Assembly: GCF_000337355.1 (NCBI RefSeq)
Contig: NZ_AOJH01000037.1
Location: 23,939 to 87,938, forward strand
From: Halorubrum kocurii JCM 14978
GTDB taxonomy: Archaea > Halobacteriota > Halobacteria > Halobacteriales > Haloferacaceae
Direction of reading: 5' to 3'
DNA length: 64,000 bases
A program made the translations under genes and the position numbers. Below the pieces are notes generated by a model that was given only the letters and a program-made list of their open reading frames with translations, made no database searches and had not been told where the DNA came from. This document shows positions 18,577 to 28,800 of this stretch, in pieces; position 1 is the stretch's first letter, and every line of letters begins with the position of its first letter.

Positions 18577-19266
18577 ATGAGCAACAAAAGTGCGGTCATT
18601 CTGGTGTCCGGCGGGATGGATAGTGCGACAGCTGTGTACGAAGCAATGGAACAGGGGTACGAGCCGTACTTCCTCCACACCTCATACGGGCAGCGCACGG
18701 AAGACAAAGAGTACGAGTGCGCACAGGCGCTTGCTGAGAAGGTTGATGCGGCTGACTTTCTCCATATCGAGACGGGGCACCTCTCGCAGATTGGGGCATC
18801 GAGTCTGACCGACGAAGAGATGGATGTGGCTGACGCGGATATGGAAAGCGACGAAATTCCGACGTCGTACGTCCCCTTCCGGAACGCGAATCTGTTGTCG
18901 ATGGCGACGTCGTACGCGGAAGCGACTGAGTCGGAGGCGATATTTATCGGTGCGCACTCCGAGGATTTCTCTGGGTATCCCGACTGTCGCCCGGCCTTTT
19001 TCGACGCCTTTCAGAACGTGATCGACGTCGGGACAAAACCGGAGACGGAGATCGAGTTGAAAGCGCCATTCGTCGAGTGGTCGAAAACGGAGATCGCGGA
19101 GCGTGGGTTGGAGCTTGGTGTGCCGTACGAGATGACGTGGTCGTGTTACCGTGACGAGGAGCCAGCGTGTGGGACGTGTGATGCGTGTGCGTTCCGGCTT
19201 GAGGCATTCCGGAATGCTGGGTCACGCGATCCGATCGAGTACGCTGAGCGGCCGGAGTTCTCGTAA
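18577..19266 (+). CDS. queC: 7-cyano-7-deazaguanine (preQ0) synthase QueC, intact copy
   Basis: A 229-residue ATP-dependent enzyme converting 7-carboxy-7-deazaguanine to preQ0. The PP-loop SGGMDS is at residues 11-16, and the zinc site is Cys190, Cys198, Cys201 and Cys204 (CYRDEEPACGTCDAC). Length and both motifs are normal, so this copy should be functional. preQ0 feeds archaeosine in tRNA and possibly a DNA modification. The last ~90 codons recur four times downstream in the same orientation, with decay increasing with distance. The intact gene ends in EYAERPEFS while the two in-frame copies and the third decayed one read GYAERPEFS. Confidence 0.97.
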   Translation: MSNKSAVILVSGGMDSATAVYEAMEQGYEPYFLHTSYGQRTEDKEYECAQALAEKVDAADFLHIETGHLSQIGASSLTDEEMDVADADMESDEIPTSYVPFRNANLLSMATSYAEATESEAIFIGAHSEDFSGYPDCRPAFFDAFQNVIDVGTKPETEIELKAPFVEWSKTEIAERGLELGVPYEMTWSCYRDEEPACGTCDACAFRLEAFRNAGSRDPIEYAERPEFS

Positions 19267-19652
19267 CTCACGAGTCGATTTTACTGGCCGGAATCAATAC
19301 CTCTGCGTTTCTCACATTCGCCACAAAAATTTGAGGGCAATTCCGATACAGAGTTGACGTGCTTCTCTGACGTGAACTGATTGTGAGTCGCGTAGTGGTC
19401 TGCCCACCCACACCGAGTATTCTCGGCAAAGTGCCACTTCTGATCGCCTTTCCGTTTTATTTCCACCCTGACAGTTAATCCGGTACACTACATTAGTGTT
19501 CGGTACAATTGCCGGTCGACCCTACTGAGTCAAAATATACCCTCTTCTGACTGCTTGAAATGGCTCGTGAACGGATAGGCGCACATCATATTTCGTTATG
19601 TACGACAATTAGACAACAAAACACTTTTCGAGAGTGGAGGGTGCTATTGACT
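19267..19652. other. Intergenic region downstream of queC and upstream of Argonaute
   Basis: The first ~19 bp (to 19285) recur after another queC end at 39873-39891, so they belong to the repeat rather than to the cargo. The rest is AT-rich, with one plausible small minus-strand gene (19281-19466). GGAGG near 19636 lies before the Argonaute start but is further away than usual. No RNA gene or integrase remnant is visible. Confidence 0.4.
19281..19466 (-). CDS. Possible small zinc-finger protein
   Basis: A 61-residue frame beginning MEIKRKGDQKWHFAE and ending with FCGECEKRRG. A tryptophan/histidine start plus later CxxC pair resembles small haloarchaeal zinc proteins, although the first cysteine pair is not obvious (a single Cys in RCGWAD). 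Its stop codon lies in the queC-downstream repeat, exactly where the TumE-like gene stops after the other queC copy at 39887. It may also be a chance frame. Confidence 0.35.
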   Translation of the reverse strand: MEIKRKGDQKWHFAENTRCGWADHYATHNQFTSEKHVNSVSELPSNFCGECEKRRGIDSGQ

Positions 19653-21890
19653 ATGTCTCAAGATTCTCGTTCAACAGAGGTTGAACGTCAGGCCGAAATT
19701 CAGCCAGGCACGTATCTGTTGAACGGGCGTGGGGAAATCCAGTTAGATGAAGTCGATGCGTTCCAATATGATTTGAAGGTTTCAGGAGGAGTCGAGCAGT
19801 ATTGGGATCGGGAACAGTTCACGTCTTCTGCTGCATACTATTTAGATCAGGAGCACGGGTCGCCTGTGGCTGAAATAGGGAAGATGAATGTCCTCTCAAA
19901 GACGGATCTTTCGAGATCAGTTCGTGTTTGGCAGCGGAATGTGACGCCGATTAACCGTCAGAGTGTTACTCTTACTGCAGCACAACCGGAGGACCGAGAA
20001 AAGATCAAAAGTTTCGTTCAGTCGTGTTTCAAGCGTGCTGTACCAACTGAGAAGTACTCCTTCCGATTTCTCAATAAGATTGTACGTGATGAACCGGAGT
20101 TCACGACTGGGTCAGAAGGGTTCTCCGCCCATCCGAAACACGACGTGAAGATTCAGGTGACTGCAGATGGTAACGTGTTGGTTCATGTCGATTCTGGGTT
20201 CTCAATTCGGAGTAATTCGACGCTTGACGAGATTTATTCTGAGCAAGATAATCCGTACGGGAAGCGGGTCGCCCATGATCCGGAACGGTACGGTACGCAG
20301 GGGCAAGGAACTCTTCGAGGATGGAGTGATTATCGGTACACCGATCATATCTCAGACGCGGGGTCGTCCGTTAATGAGATGCACAAAGGCGTTGCTGATG
20401 AAGAGTGGAGACAGCGGCTTGCTGAAGAGAATCCGCGTCTCTTGAAAGTCGAATACGGTAATAAAACTCGGCGACAGGCTCCTCATTTCCTCAGGCTATC
20501 TCCACGCATAGAGCAGGTTCAGGATCAGGACCGGGAGTTCTACTCTAGATTTAATTCCCGAAGTGCGATGATGCCTGATGAGCGGTTTGAGCTCTCAAAG
20601 GAATTCCTCCAAAATGTGAGTCGCTTACCGGTCTTGGATATGGAACTTGAACCAGGGCCGGTAAATTCATCGTACGAATTGCTGGAGATGCGTGAGGAAA
20701 ACCGGTTGGTTTTCGGTGGAAAGCAGCGGGCGCGTGATCCTGGTTCGGGCCTTCGTGAGAATGGAGTCTATCAATCTCCGTCGCAGTACAGGCTTGGCGT
20801 GCTCACCCCAGAACGGTGGGGGGAGAAGGCTTCGGAGTTGATTCCACTCATTGTTAGTGGGCTGAATGACCTGTCCGCGTCAGCAGGTGTTCGTGCGTAT
20901 GGATATGAATTGGGAGACGTCTCAAATTACACGCCTGTTGTACAAGATTTACACGAAGAAACTGACGCTGTGTTGGCAGTCGTGCCGAATAAGGGAGTAG
21001 CTGAGGACTTCGGGATCGATGATCCGTACAAGGAGTTGAAGCGCACGCTTCTGCGAAAAGGTATTCCGACGCAGATGATGCAGAAGTCAACTGTTGATGA
21101 AATTGTGGGTCAGAAGGCAGGCATAGGGAATGACAAGTTCTTGAATGCGTTGAGTGCCGTCGTTGCGAAGGTTGGTGGGACTCCGTGGCAGATCGATTCG
21201 CTGCCGGGAAAGACAGACGCCTTCATGGGTCTCGATGTGACGTACGATGAATCTTCAGAACAACACGCTGGGGCAAGTGCCAGCGTCGTGTTAGCCGATG
21301 GGACTACGTTTGCGGCGGAATCTACCACGCAGCAAGGTGGTGAGAAGTTTTCAGCGCGTCACGTAGAACAGTTTGTTCGAGATCTCGTATTCGATTTCGC
21401 AGGTGAACAGGGGCGCGATATTGACCGCTTGTGTATAATGCGGGATGGAAAGATCTCTGAAGATATTGACGCTGTTCGGGAGGGATTATCCGGCATAGAG
21501 GCAGAGATTGATATCGTAGGTATTCGGAAATCGGGCCAGCCTCGAATTGCCGAATTCGACGGGACTCGGTTCCGTATCGCAGAGAAAGGTGTTGGGTTCG
21601 TCGATGCTGATCGATCTCAATCAATTATCCATGCCTTCGGAAAGCCGGAGATTCATGATGACAACCCTGTGGGAACACCGCGAACGTTCCGCTTGACGAA
21701 AGATTCCGGTCCGACAGACGTTGAAACGTTGACTCGGCAGGCGTACTGGCTATCTGAGATTCACTTTGGTAGTCCGGTCCGTAGCCCGAGATTGCCAGTG
21801 CCGATCGAGTACGCTGACATGGCTGCTGAGTACGTGCGAGAGGAGTATGTCTCACCGGGAACGGTGATTGAAGGGCCGGCGTACATCTAA
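19653..21890 (+). CDS. Long prokaryotic Argonaute with intact PIWI tetrad
   Basis: 745 residues from ATG 19653 (a longer frame starts at 19560). The C-terminal PIWI domain is clear: Asp528 (GLDVTYD), Glu564 (QGGEKFS), Asp598 (IMRDGK) and Asp722 (IEYADMA) form a complete DEDD-type catalytic tetrad, followed by the family's characteristic end (YWLSEIHFGSPVRSPRLPVP). Upstream parts fit N, PAZ and MID regions, but I cannot set their borders by eye. A catalytically competent long pAgo uses small nucleic-acid guides to cut DNA or RNA and acts against plasmids and phages. It converges on the AddAB-like operon, 38 bp apart. The gene is AT-richer than addAB, suggesting a separate origin. Confidence 0.9.
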   Translation: MSQDSRSTEVERQAEIQPGTYLLNGRGEIQLDEVDAFQYDLKVSGGVEQYWDREQFTSSAAYYLDQEHGSPVAEIGKMNVLSKTDLSRSVRVWQRNVTPINRQSVTLTAAQPEDREKIKSFVQSCFKRAVPTEKYSFRFLNKIVRDEPEFTTGSEGFSAHPKHDVKIQVTADGNVLVHVDSGFSIRSNSTLDEIYSEQDNPYGKRVAHDPERYGTQGQGTLRGWSDYRYTDHISDAGSSVNEMHKGVADEEWRQRLAEENPRLLKVEYGNKTRRQAPHFLRLSPRIEQVQDQDREFYSRFNSRSAMMPDERFELSKEFLQNVSRLPVLDMELEPGPVNSSYELLEMREENRLVFGGKQRARDPGSGLRENGVYQSPSQYRLGVLTPERWGEKASELIPLIVSGLNDLSASAGVRAYGYELGDVSNYTPVVQDLHEETDAVLAVVPNKGVAEDFGIDDPYKELKRTLLRKGIPTQMMQKSTVDEIVGQKAGIGNDKFLNALSAVVAKVGGTPWQIDSLPGKTDAFMGLDVTYDESSEQHAGASASVVLADGTTFAAESTTQQGGEKFSARHVEQFVRDLVFDFAGEQGRDIDRLCIMRDGKISEDIDAVREGLSGIEAEIDIVGIRKSGQPRIAEFDGTRFRIAEKGVGFVDADRSQSIIHAFGKPEIHDDNPVGTPRTFRLTKDSGPTDVETLTRQAYWLSEIHFGSPVRSPRLPVPIEYADMAAEYVREEYVSPGTVIEGPAYI

Positions 21891-21928
21891 TTACACAGCG
21901 AGTGCGTCAGCACTCGAGGCCAGTGCTT

Positions 21929-24900
21929 CTAGTCGATATGTACTGGCGTATCGTCAAGGAGCAATTCGATTTGGTGAATCGTGTTGCTGAATGCGTGCGT
22001 GAATTCGGTAGATTCCCATGTGTAGGTGTCTTCTACGTCGGTAAAGTAGAGCGTGGCAGCCACGTCCCGTGTAGGGTCTTGTTGGCTGAGCGCGGCAGCG
22101 TATGCTTGTATCTGTGGTTGATGGTGTGTAGCTCGTTCGTCGAGAAACTCCTCGGTTGTCTCAGTTGACGGTTTCCGGTCGGTTTTGTAGTCGATGACGT
22201 GGTATGTTTTTGGAGTGACAATGAGGTGGTCGATGAAGCCGCTGACGGTGCCAGTGTCGAGGGTGAGTTCGATATAGTACTCATCATGTGTTTGTTGAAC
22301 GTCGAGATCCGCATGAAAGTCGTCGAGGTAGTGGATGGCAGAGGCGGCGGCAGTTTCGATGGCGTCGTACGCTGAGTCGGGATACGTGTCGTCGGTGAGG
22401 CCCGGAGTGCGGTCGTGTTGTTCTTGGATTGCTTGGTCGATGACGGGGCGGCGGTACTCAACTGGTGGCCGGGTTTCGCAGAGCCGGTGGACGGCGTGCC
22501 CGTAGATCGCGGCGGGGATGTCGCGGGTGTTTCGATTGGGAGAGTCGTGTCCGTCGCTATTGTCGGCATCGTGCGTTACGGCGGTGGCGGTGACCTGGTG
22601 TGTGTCGTCGTGACGTTGGAGTTGGGCGGTGCCGGCGGGGATACGGCTCAGGTCGGATGCGGAGAGGGTGAACTCCCACGGGTGTTCGTACTCGTACGCG
22701 GAGCGGTGCGTAGAGGCCGAGATGGGATCGGGGTCGTGATCGTATCGTTCGGTGTCGGGTGGGCAGCGAACTGTGATTTTACCGTGGTCGGTAGTTCCGT
22801 TGATATCGTATGGGTGCGTGACGGTGAACGAGCCGTCGGTTTCAAGTGTATTCCAATTCCGTACAGCGCCATCGTCGTCGCCGAAGAGCGCCGGTTGGAC
22901 CCAGTCGCGGTAGGAGCTCGGGTTGTCCGGGTCGGGTTGTTCGATTCCCGTTTCATGGTCGTTATCGGCGGTGTGGCGGCCGGTGAGTATGAGGTGGTCT
23001 TCGGCGCGTGTGGCGGCGACGTAGAGGACGCGTTTTTCTTCGGCATGCTCTTCTGCGCGACGGCGGTCGCGGGCCACGTGTCGCATAAGCGTCGCGTTCG
23101 TGTCGGTGCGGTCGTCAGTAGGAACGTTCAGGCCGAGGACGGGACGCCGCTCACCATCGATCGGGACGCGTTCGTACTCGATGCTGCCGTTGCTGAGACG
23201 GGCTTTGTCGTTGAAACCTTTCCCAAGACCGGGGACGACGACAACCGGGTACTCCTGACCTTTCGCTTCGTGGACGGTCATGATACGGACACCGGTCGCG
23301 TCGGTGGCGTCGTTGGCTTCGGGTTCCTTCCGTGCCTGTTCAGCGTGGTTGGTGAGGCGCGTAGTGACACGGTCGAGACTGGGGACGCCGCTGGCGTCGA
23401 ATTCGCGGAGTTTGTCGCGGAGTTTGTCGATGTTGGCGAGAGCGGTGGTACCGCGTTCGTCGGCGGCGATCGCGGCGAGATACCCGGTTTCTTCGAGGAT
23501 TCGGTCAGCAAGCGCGACCCAACTGTCAGCGGTCGCTCCGGGTATGTCGTCGGTGCCGGCGTACGCACGCCAGCGTTCGAGGTCGGTAACGACGGATGTC
23601 ACGTCCGGATCGTCGCTTGCTTGGAGAGAGGTCCATAACGTGTCGCCTGGGTCGTGAGCGGTTGCGAGTTGTGTGTCGGTGAGGCCGCACAATGGAGATC
23701 GGGCGGCGGCGTACAGCGCGATGTCGTCGGTCGGGTCTGCGAGCGCGTCGAGGAGTGCGGTGAACGCGCGGATTTCCGGCGTGTCGTAGAACCCTTCGCC
23801 TTTGATGACGGTGTACGGAAGGTTTGCGCCGCGAAGTCCGCGCTCGTAGTCTTTGAGATCGCTGCGGGACCGGATGAGCACGGCAATGTCGTCTGGTGTG
23901 ACGGGACGCGTGTCGTCGTCGGTGTCGTCGTCGTGATCGGTGACGAGCGTTTCGTCGTTGAGTAGTTCGGCGATTCGGTTAGCGATGGCAGTCGCTTCGA
24001 TGTCGCCCGGTTCGGATTCGGGAAGGTCGGTCAGGTCGTGATCCGGAGAGAGATACCGGTCGCGGAGGTCGGCGTCGACCGGGACGGGTAGGTACTCGGT
24101 GATCGGATCGAGATCGGTTGGCGTGTCGCGCCCGGCGATGAGTGGAGCGCTCACCGCTTCGTACGGTTCGTCGTCACCGTACCCGAACACGCAGTCAAAC
24201 AGGCCGTTGATACCACGGAGTGTCTCGGGGAGGGTACGGAAGTTCGTGGTGAGCGCCGGGTCGCATACACTCGATCCGTTCGTGGTGTTCGCGGCATGGA
24301 TCGTGTCAGCGGCATCGTCGAAGACGGTGACGTCAGCGTCCCGGAACCGGTAGATGCTCTGTTTGATGTCGCCAACGACACACACGTTATCAGCGTCAAA
24401 CGGGTCCGAATCGCTTGTGAGCGCTTGGACCAGTTGCCACTGCCGCGTGTTGGTGTCTTGAAACTCATCGACCATGACGTACCAGAGATCCTCACGGAGG
24501 CGGTCGGTTGCCTCGGTGTTTGTGTCCGTCAGGAAGGTGAGGGCGTGCCCAATCAGGTCGTTGTAGTCGAGTACACCACGCTGCTGTTTCCGGTCGTCGT
24601 ACTTGGTGAGCGCCGTGTCAGCGAGGTCGGCGAGCGCGATCAGGAGGTCGTGAGCATCACGGTCGGGGTCAACTGACACGTCGGTCGGCTGGGCGTCTGG
24701 TTCAAGCGCATCAAGTACACTGTCCATCGCCTCCCGGAAGCGTACTGCGGTCTGGCCGTCGCTCTCTCGAAACGACTTGTTCCCGTAGTACGTTCCGTCA
24801 CCGTACCGGTCACCGTCACCGTTCGTGAGAATGTCGCAGAGGGTGAGACACAGCGAGAGCTGCGTGATCGGAGACATGGCCTCGACATCCATACTGGTGA

Positions 24901-25801
24901 GGTCCTCGTAGAAGTCAAGAATCTCATTTCCGACACGTTTCATCGGATTTGTTCCGAGTCTGTCGCTGACTTCGTCGTCGCCGTACAACTCACGGAGGGT
25001 GTCAAGATCCTCACGGACGGTATCGAGCAAGTGATTCGGATCGACATCCAGTGGATGTAGTTCGACGAGGTACGCCTCGTACTCGTCGAGGTCTTCCAAG
25101 TCACGAATCTCGTCGATCCAGTGGCCGGTCATGTCGGGTTCGGCAATGAGTCCGGCGAGCACATCCACGAGTTTTGTCCGGTCGAACACGGGGGCAAGCT
25201 TCTGCGTTTTTGGGGGATTTGATTCGACAAGTTCGGTCGCAACCGTCGTGCGAAGCTGCGCGGTTTCACCGGCTTCGAGCACGTCGAAGTCAGGGTCGAC
25301 GGCAGGATGCGTGACAGCGTACTCCTCAAGGATCCGACTACAGAACCCGTGTGTAGTGTCGATGTACCCAGCTTCGACGCCGTCGGCAGCGGCGCGCCAG
25401 ACGGCCCACTGATCTGGGTCGTCGATGTCCGCGAGGCGGTCGCGGATCTTCTCGCGGATGGAGCGTTTCAGGTCTTCGGCGGCGCGGTCCGTGAACGTCG
25501 TGACGACGATTCGTTCAGGGAGGCGGCGCGCCGCTGCCGGGTCTGTGATTCGGTCGATGTCGTCCGGGACATGGTACGCGGGCTCCCCATTACCGGCAGT
25601 GAGGCTTTCCGGGCCGTCGAGGTGTGCCCGGAGGATCGTGAGGTACCGTTCGGTGAGCGTCGTCGTTTTCCCGGTCCCGGCACCGGCTTTCACCGTGACG
25701 TTTCGGTCGATCGTACGGGCAGCGCGTTGCTGTGCGCGGGTCAGCGGGATATCGTTGTCGCCGGCGGGGTGTGAGTCGTCTGTGTGCGTGTCGTCAGTCA
25801 T
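21929..25801 (-). CDS. AddA/RecB-like UvrD-family helicase-nuclease
   Basis: 1290 residues from ATG 25801; an upstream in-frame extension to 25927 overlaps addB and looks spurious. Walker A is AGAGTGKT (residues 39-46), motif II is VDEFQDTN, and motif III region is VVGDIKQSIYRFRDAD. A VHEAKGQEYPVV motif V follows. The C-terminus carries a RecB-type PD-(D/E)xK nuclease (FIDHL ... VIDYKTDR, then QIQAYAAAL). It is therefore the AddA-type subunit of a double-strand-end resection helicase/nuclease. It overlaps the AddB-like gene by 4 nt and ends 38 bp from the converging Argonaute gene. In bacteria, pAgo-guided interference is known to cooperate with RecBCD-type nucleases, so a functional link is plausible. 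Confidence 0.9.
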   Translation of the reverse strand: MTDDTHTDDSHPAGDNDIPLTRAQQRAARTIDRNVTVKAGAGTGKTTTLTERYLTILRAHLDGPESLTAGNGEPAYHVPDDIDRITDPAAARRLPERIVVTTFTDRAAEDLKRSIREKIRDRLADIDDPDQWAVWRAAADGVEAGYIDTTHGFCSRILEEYAVTHPAVDPDFDVLEAGETAQLRTTVATELVESNPPKTQKLAPVFDRTKLVDVLAGLIAEPDMTGHWIDEIRDLEDLDEYEAYLVELHPLDVDPNHLLDTVREDLDTLRELYGDDEVSDRLGTNPMKRVGNEILDFYEDLTSMDVEAMSPITQLSLCLTLCDILTNGDGDRYGDGTYYGNKSFRESDGQTAVRFREAMDSVLDALEPDAQPTDVSVDPDRDAHDLLIALADLADTALTKYDDRKQQRGVLDYNDLIGHALTFLTDTNTEATDRLREDLWYVMVDEFQDTNTRQWQLVQALTSDSDPFDADNVCVVGDIKQSIYRFRDADVTVFDDAADTIHAANTTNGSSVCDPALTTNFRTLPETLRGINGLFDCVFGYGDDEPYEAVSAPLIAGRDTPTDLDPITEYLPVPVDADLRDRYLSPDHDLTDLPESEPGDIEATAIANRIAELLNDETLVTDHDDDTDDDTRPVTPDDIAVLIRSRSDLKDYERGLRGANLPYTVIKGEGFYDTPEIRAFTALLDALADPTDDIALYAAARSPLCGLTDTQLATAHDPGDTLWTSLQASDDPDVTSVVTDLERWRAYAGTDDIPGATADSWVALADRILEETGYLAAIAADERGTTALANIDKLRDKLREFDASGVPSLDRVTTRLTNHAEQARKEPEANDATDATGVRIMTVHEAKGQEYPVVVVPGLGKGFNDKARLSNGSIEYERVPIDGERRPVLGLNVPTDDRTDTNATLMRHVARDRRRAEEHAEEKRVLYVAATRAEDHLILTGRHTADNDHETGIEQPDPDNPSSYRDWVQPALFGDDDGAVRNWNTLETDGSFTVTHPYDINGTTDHGKITVRCPPDTERYDHDPDPISASTHRSAYEYEHPWEFTLSASDLSRIPAGTAQLQRHDDTHQVTATAVTHDADNSDGHDSPNRNTRDIPAAIYGHAVHRLCETRPPVEYRRPVIDQAIQEQHDRTPGLTDDTYPDSAYDAIETAAASAIHYLDDFHADLDVQQTHDEYYIELTLDTGTVSGFIDHLIVTPKTYHVIDYKTDRKPSTETTEEFLDERATHHQPQIQAYAAALSQQDPTRDVAATLYFTDVEDTYTWESTEFTHAFSNTIHQIELLLDDTPVHID

Positions 25802-28800
25802 TTGGTGTCCTCCGTGTCGAGGCCGGGAGCGTAGTGCGGCGTGTTCGTGTCGGTGAGCTGCTGGTGAACGGCGTGTCTGCGGTGGTGGCGGACGTCGCAC
25901 GCGTCCCGATACGGACAGTACTCGCACCCGGCGGTATCGGGGTCGAGGACGGTTGGGTGAAACGCCCCGTCGTCGACGGCGGCCGAGATGCGGGCGATCC
26001 GGTCGGGAACAGTCTCATGAAGGAATTCGTTGAACTCGTTGCGCGTGTCGAACGTGAGCGATCGGTAGCGTCGCAACGGGTCCGGGTCGTCTGTTCCCCA
26101 GTACGCGTGGGCGGCATCTTCGTCACCGCCGATCGTGCCGTCGTGCGGGGAGACAGAACTCTTCGGAGTCACTCGGTAGTAGGACGCTCCGACGGGTTCG
26201 CCGTCGAGCGCGTCTTCGGCCATCAATAAGTACGCGGGGAGCTGAAAGGCGTACCCGTCGATCGTATCGCTCTCGCTGTTCGTGCTCCCTGTCTTGTAGT
26301 CTACGCCGACGAGTCCGCCGTCTGATGTGATATCGAGCCGGTCGATTTTTCCACGGATCTCCACGTCTGTCCCGGGAACGCGGACAGGGCCGTCCGAGAT
26401 CACTTCGGGGCCGGGCTCGTCAGGGGTGAGTCCGACGTGTGCCTCGAAGTACGTCGGCGTTACGTCCCGGGGAGCGAGTTCGACCTCGGCACGGAGGAAC
26501 CGTTTGAACAGTCCGGCAGCGGCGACTGAGTCTCCGTATTGGTTGTCCGGAACGTCCAGCCCGTCGAATAGAGCCGCGAGCCACGCGTCGTGGAACGCGG
26601 TGTCACGTGCGTCCAACTCCACGAGCCGCTCAGCCGCAACCGCGTACAATTTCGTTTCTGCGTCCGACAGTGTATCCCCGGTGACGTTCTGGTGGCCTGC
26701 CGCCCGCCAGTCCCGGTAGAAGCGCTCGAGCACGTCGTGGACGTACGTGCCGACGTCGAGCGCGTCTGGCTCCAACGTGACCTCGTCATCCGGTTCGATG
26801 TCGAGGACGTTTCCGAGGTAATACTTGAACCCGCAGTCGGCGAACGTTTCGAGGCGGCTCGGACTGTACGGTTTTCCGCCATCTCGCAAGTCAGAGATGA
26901 CTTCTGGGTCGACGTGCCCATCGTACTTACCGACTGTATCAGCTGCGCGTGCGGCAGCAACTTGTACGCCGCCTGCGAGCCGTTCAGGCGCGTTCGCACC
27001 CGGTATATCGATGTCGTACGTGTCAGCGTTCTCCACGACCTCCCTCGGTGTGACGGCGTCCGTGTCGATGGCAGTGGCGAGCGATCGATGGACGTCTGCG
27101 TACGTCGCTGGTCCCGCGCGGTTGCTGTCACCACGTTTGACCTCCTGTTCGGTGACGCGTTCAAGTTCTAGCACCGTGTCGGCGATGACGTACGGGTCAC
27201 CATTCGCATCGCGCTCAGGCGCGGTGAACGTCACCGTCGCGTCGGACGCAAGCAACTGCGCGAACACGTACCGCGTCCCTGAGACAGGGTCCGCAGCTTC
27301 GAAGTCCGAATGCGCGTCGTTGAGCGGCCGCGCGAACGCCAAGCGGCGCGGGGGCGACGGCGTGTGTTCGGTCGTGAGTCCCGGTACGATCACGTGATCC
27401 GTGTCGTTCCCGACCGCCTCGACCGGTGAGCACACGCGGACGCTGTTCGACTCCCGACCGATCGTCGTGTCAATCGAGATTTGTTCGAGCGCGCGTCGAA
27501 GGGCTTCAACAGTCGTGTCCGCGTCGACAGTCCGCCGACTTGATGGCCGGAGATCAGTCAGTGATGCACACACGTCGGCCACGGCCTCTATCGCCTGTTG
27601 CTCCCGAGCCGTCACGTGCCGTGAAAACTCGACGCCATCCGTGAGGTTCGTCCCGTCGTCACTCGTCGGGATGCCAAGAGCGGCGAACAGCTCCTGACGG
27701 GCAGCGTCGAAGTCATCGTTGGTTGCGAACTTGTCACACGCCTCAACGGCGTCTCGGACCAGGTTCTCGTCCGTCGCCTCCACGTGGTCAGCGAGCACAG
27801 AGACCTGTGTCGACTCCAATAACTCTGCGGTCCGAAGCACCCGACGAGTAGATCCTCGCTGACCGGGATACACGAGTGGGTTCGACAGCAGTCTGACCAG
27901 CGGAGCCTGTCGGTCTGGCTCCGTCCCGAGATCCATCACCGCTTCGAACAGCTTCCCAGTCGACGTAGCGAAAAATGACTGCGACGAATGGAACGATACC
28001 GGCACGTCCGCATCATGGAGTCCATCCGTGAGCCGGTCGCCGTACGTTTCTGTATCGAACGGCGCGACAGCGATCGCTTCGGGATTGACACCCTCCCCGA
28101 TTAGCGACCGCACCTCGCTCACGACGGCGCGCACCTCTCGCTGAATCGTTGCGTGCGTCTCGACTGCCACGCCGGAGCCGACCGTGACTGACTCGTCGCC
28201 TCCGTCGACGTGCTGGTACAGAGATGCAGCCGCGGTTTCCCGCAATGTAGGCGATTCCGAGTGTTCGACAGTCGCTGTCGACGTGAACCCAAGATCGGCG
28301 TACCACTCATAGATGCGGCGGACGGCGTCGTCCGCGCCGTTCGGCTCATCGCTTTCAGTTACGCGCGGTACCACGACCCCAGTGTCGAACGTGTCAGCAA
28401 GTAGTTCAACGAGATTGCGTTCCAATGGCGAGATCGTTTGGAACGAACCGATGACCACTACGTCGGTCGCGGCGAGTTCGGACCCCACGAGCTGCTGTCC
28501 GGCGTTGAGGACGTGACGGAACCGTTCACTCCGGAACGTCTTCGCGTTGCCGAGCCCGTCACGACGTGCCTCGTGAACCAGCCTGACGAACTGCGACAAC
28601 ACGCGCCCGAGATTTGGAAGCCCTTCCCGGGTGAGACGCTGCTTGACTTCATCCGCTGTGATCGCGTCCGCAAACTCCAGCAGCGTCAAGAGTTCTTCAG
28701 CCTGTTCGATGAGCCCAACGGCAGGGTCATTCTCGGTATATAACGGGTGGGTTGGATCTTCAATGCGAGCGAGCGCTTCCTCGACGATCCACCGACGCTC

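Noticed and set aside
22415..23638. Long plus-strand open frame (407 codons) opposite addA
   Set aside because: It lies entirely within the AddA coding region on the other strand, has no protein-like motifs, and reflects third-position GC bias.
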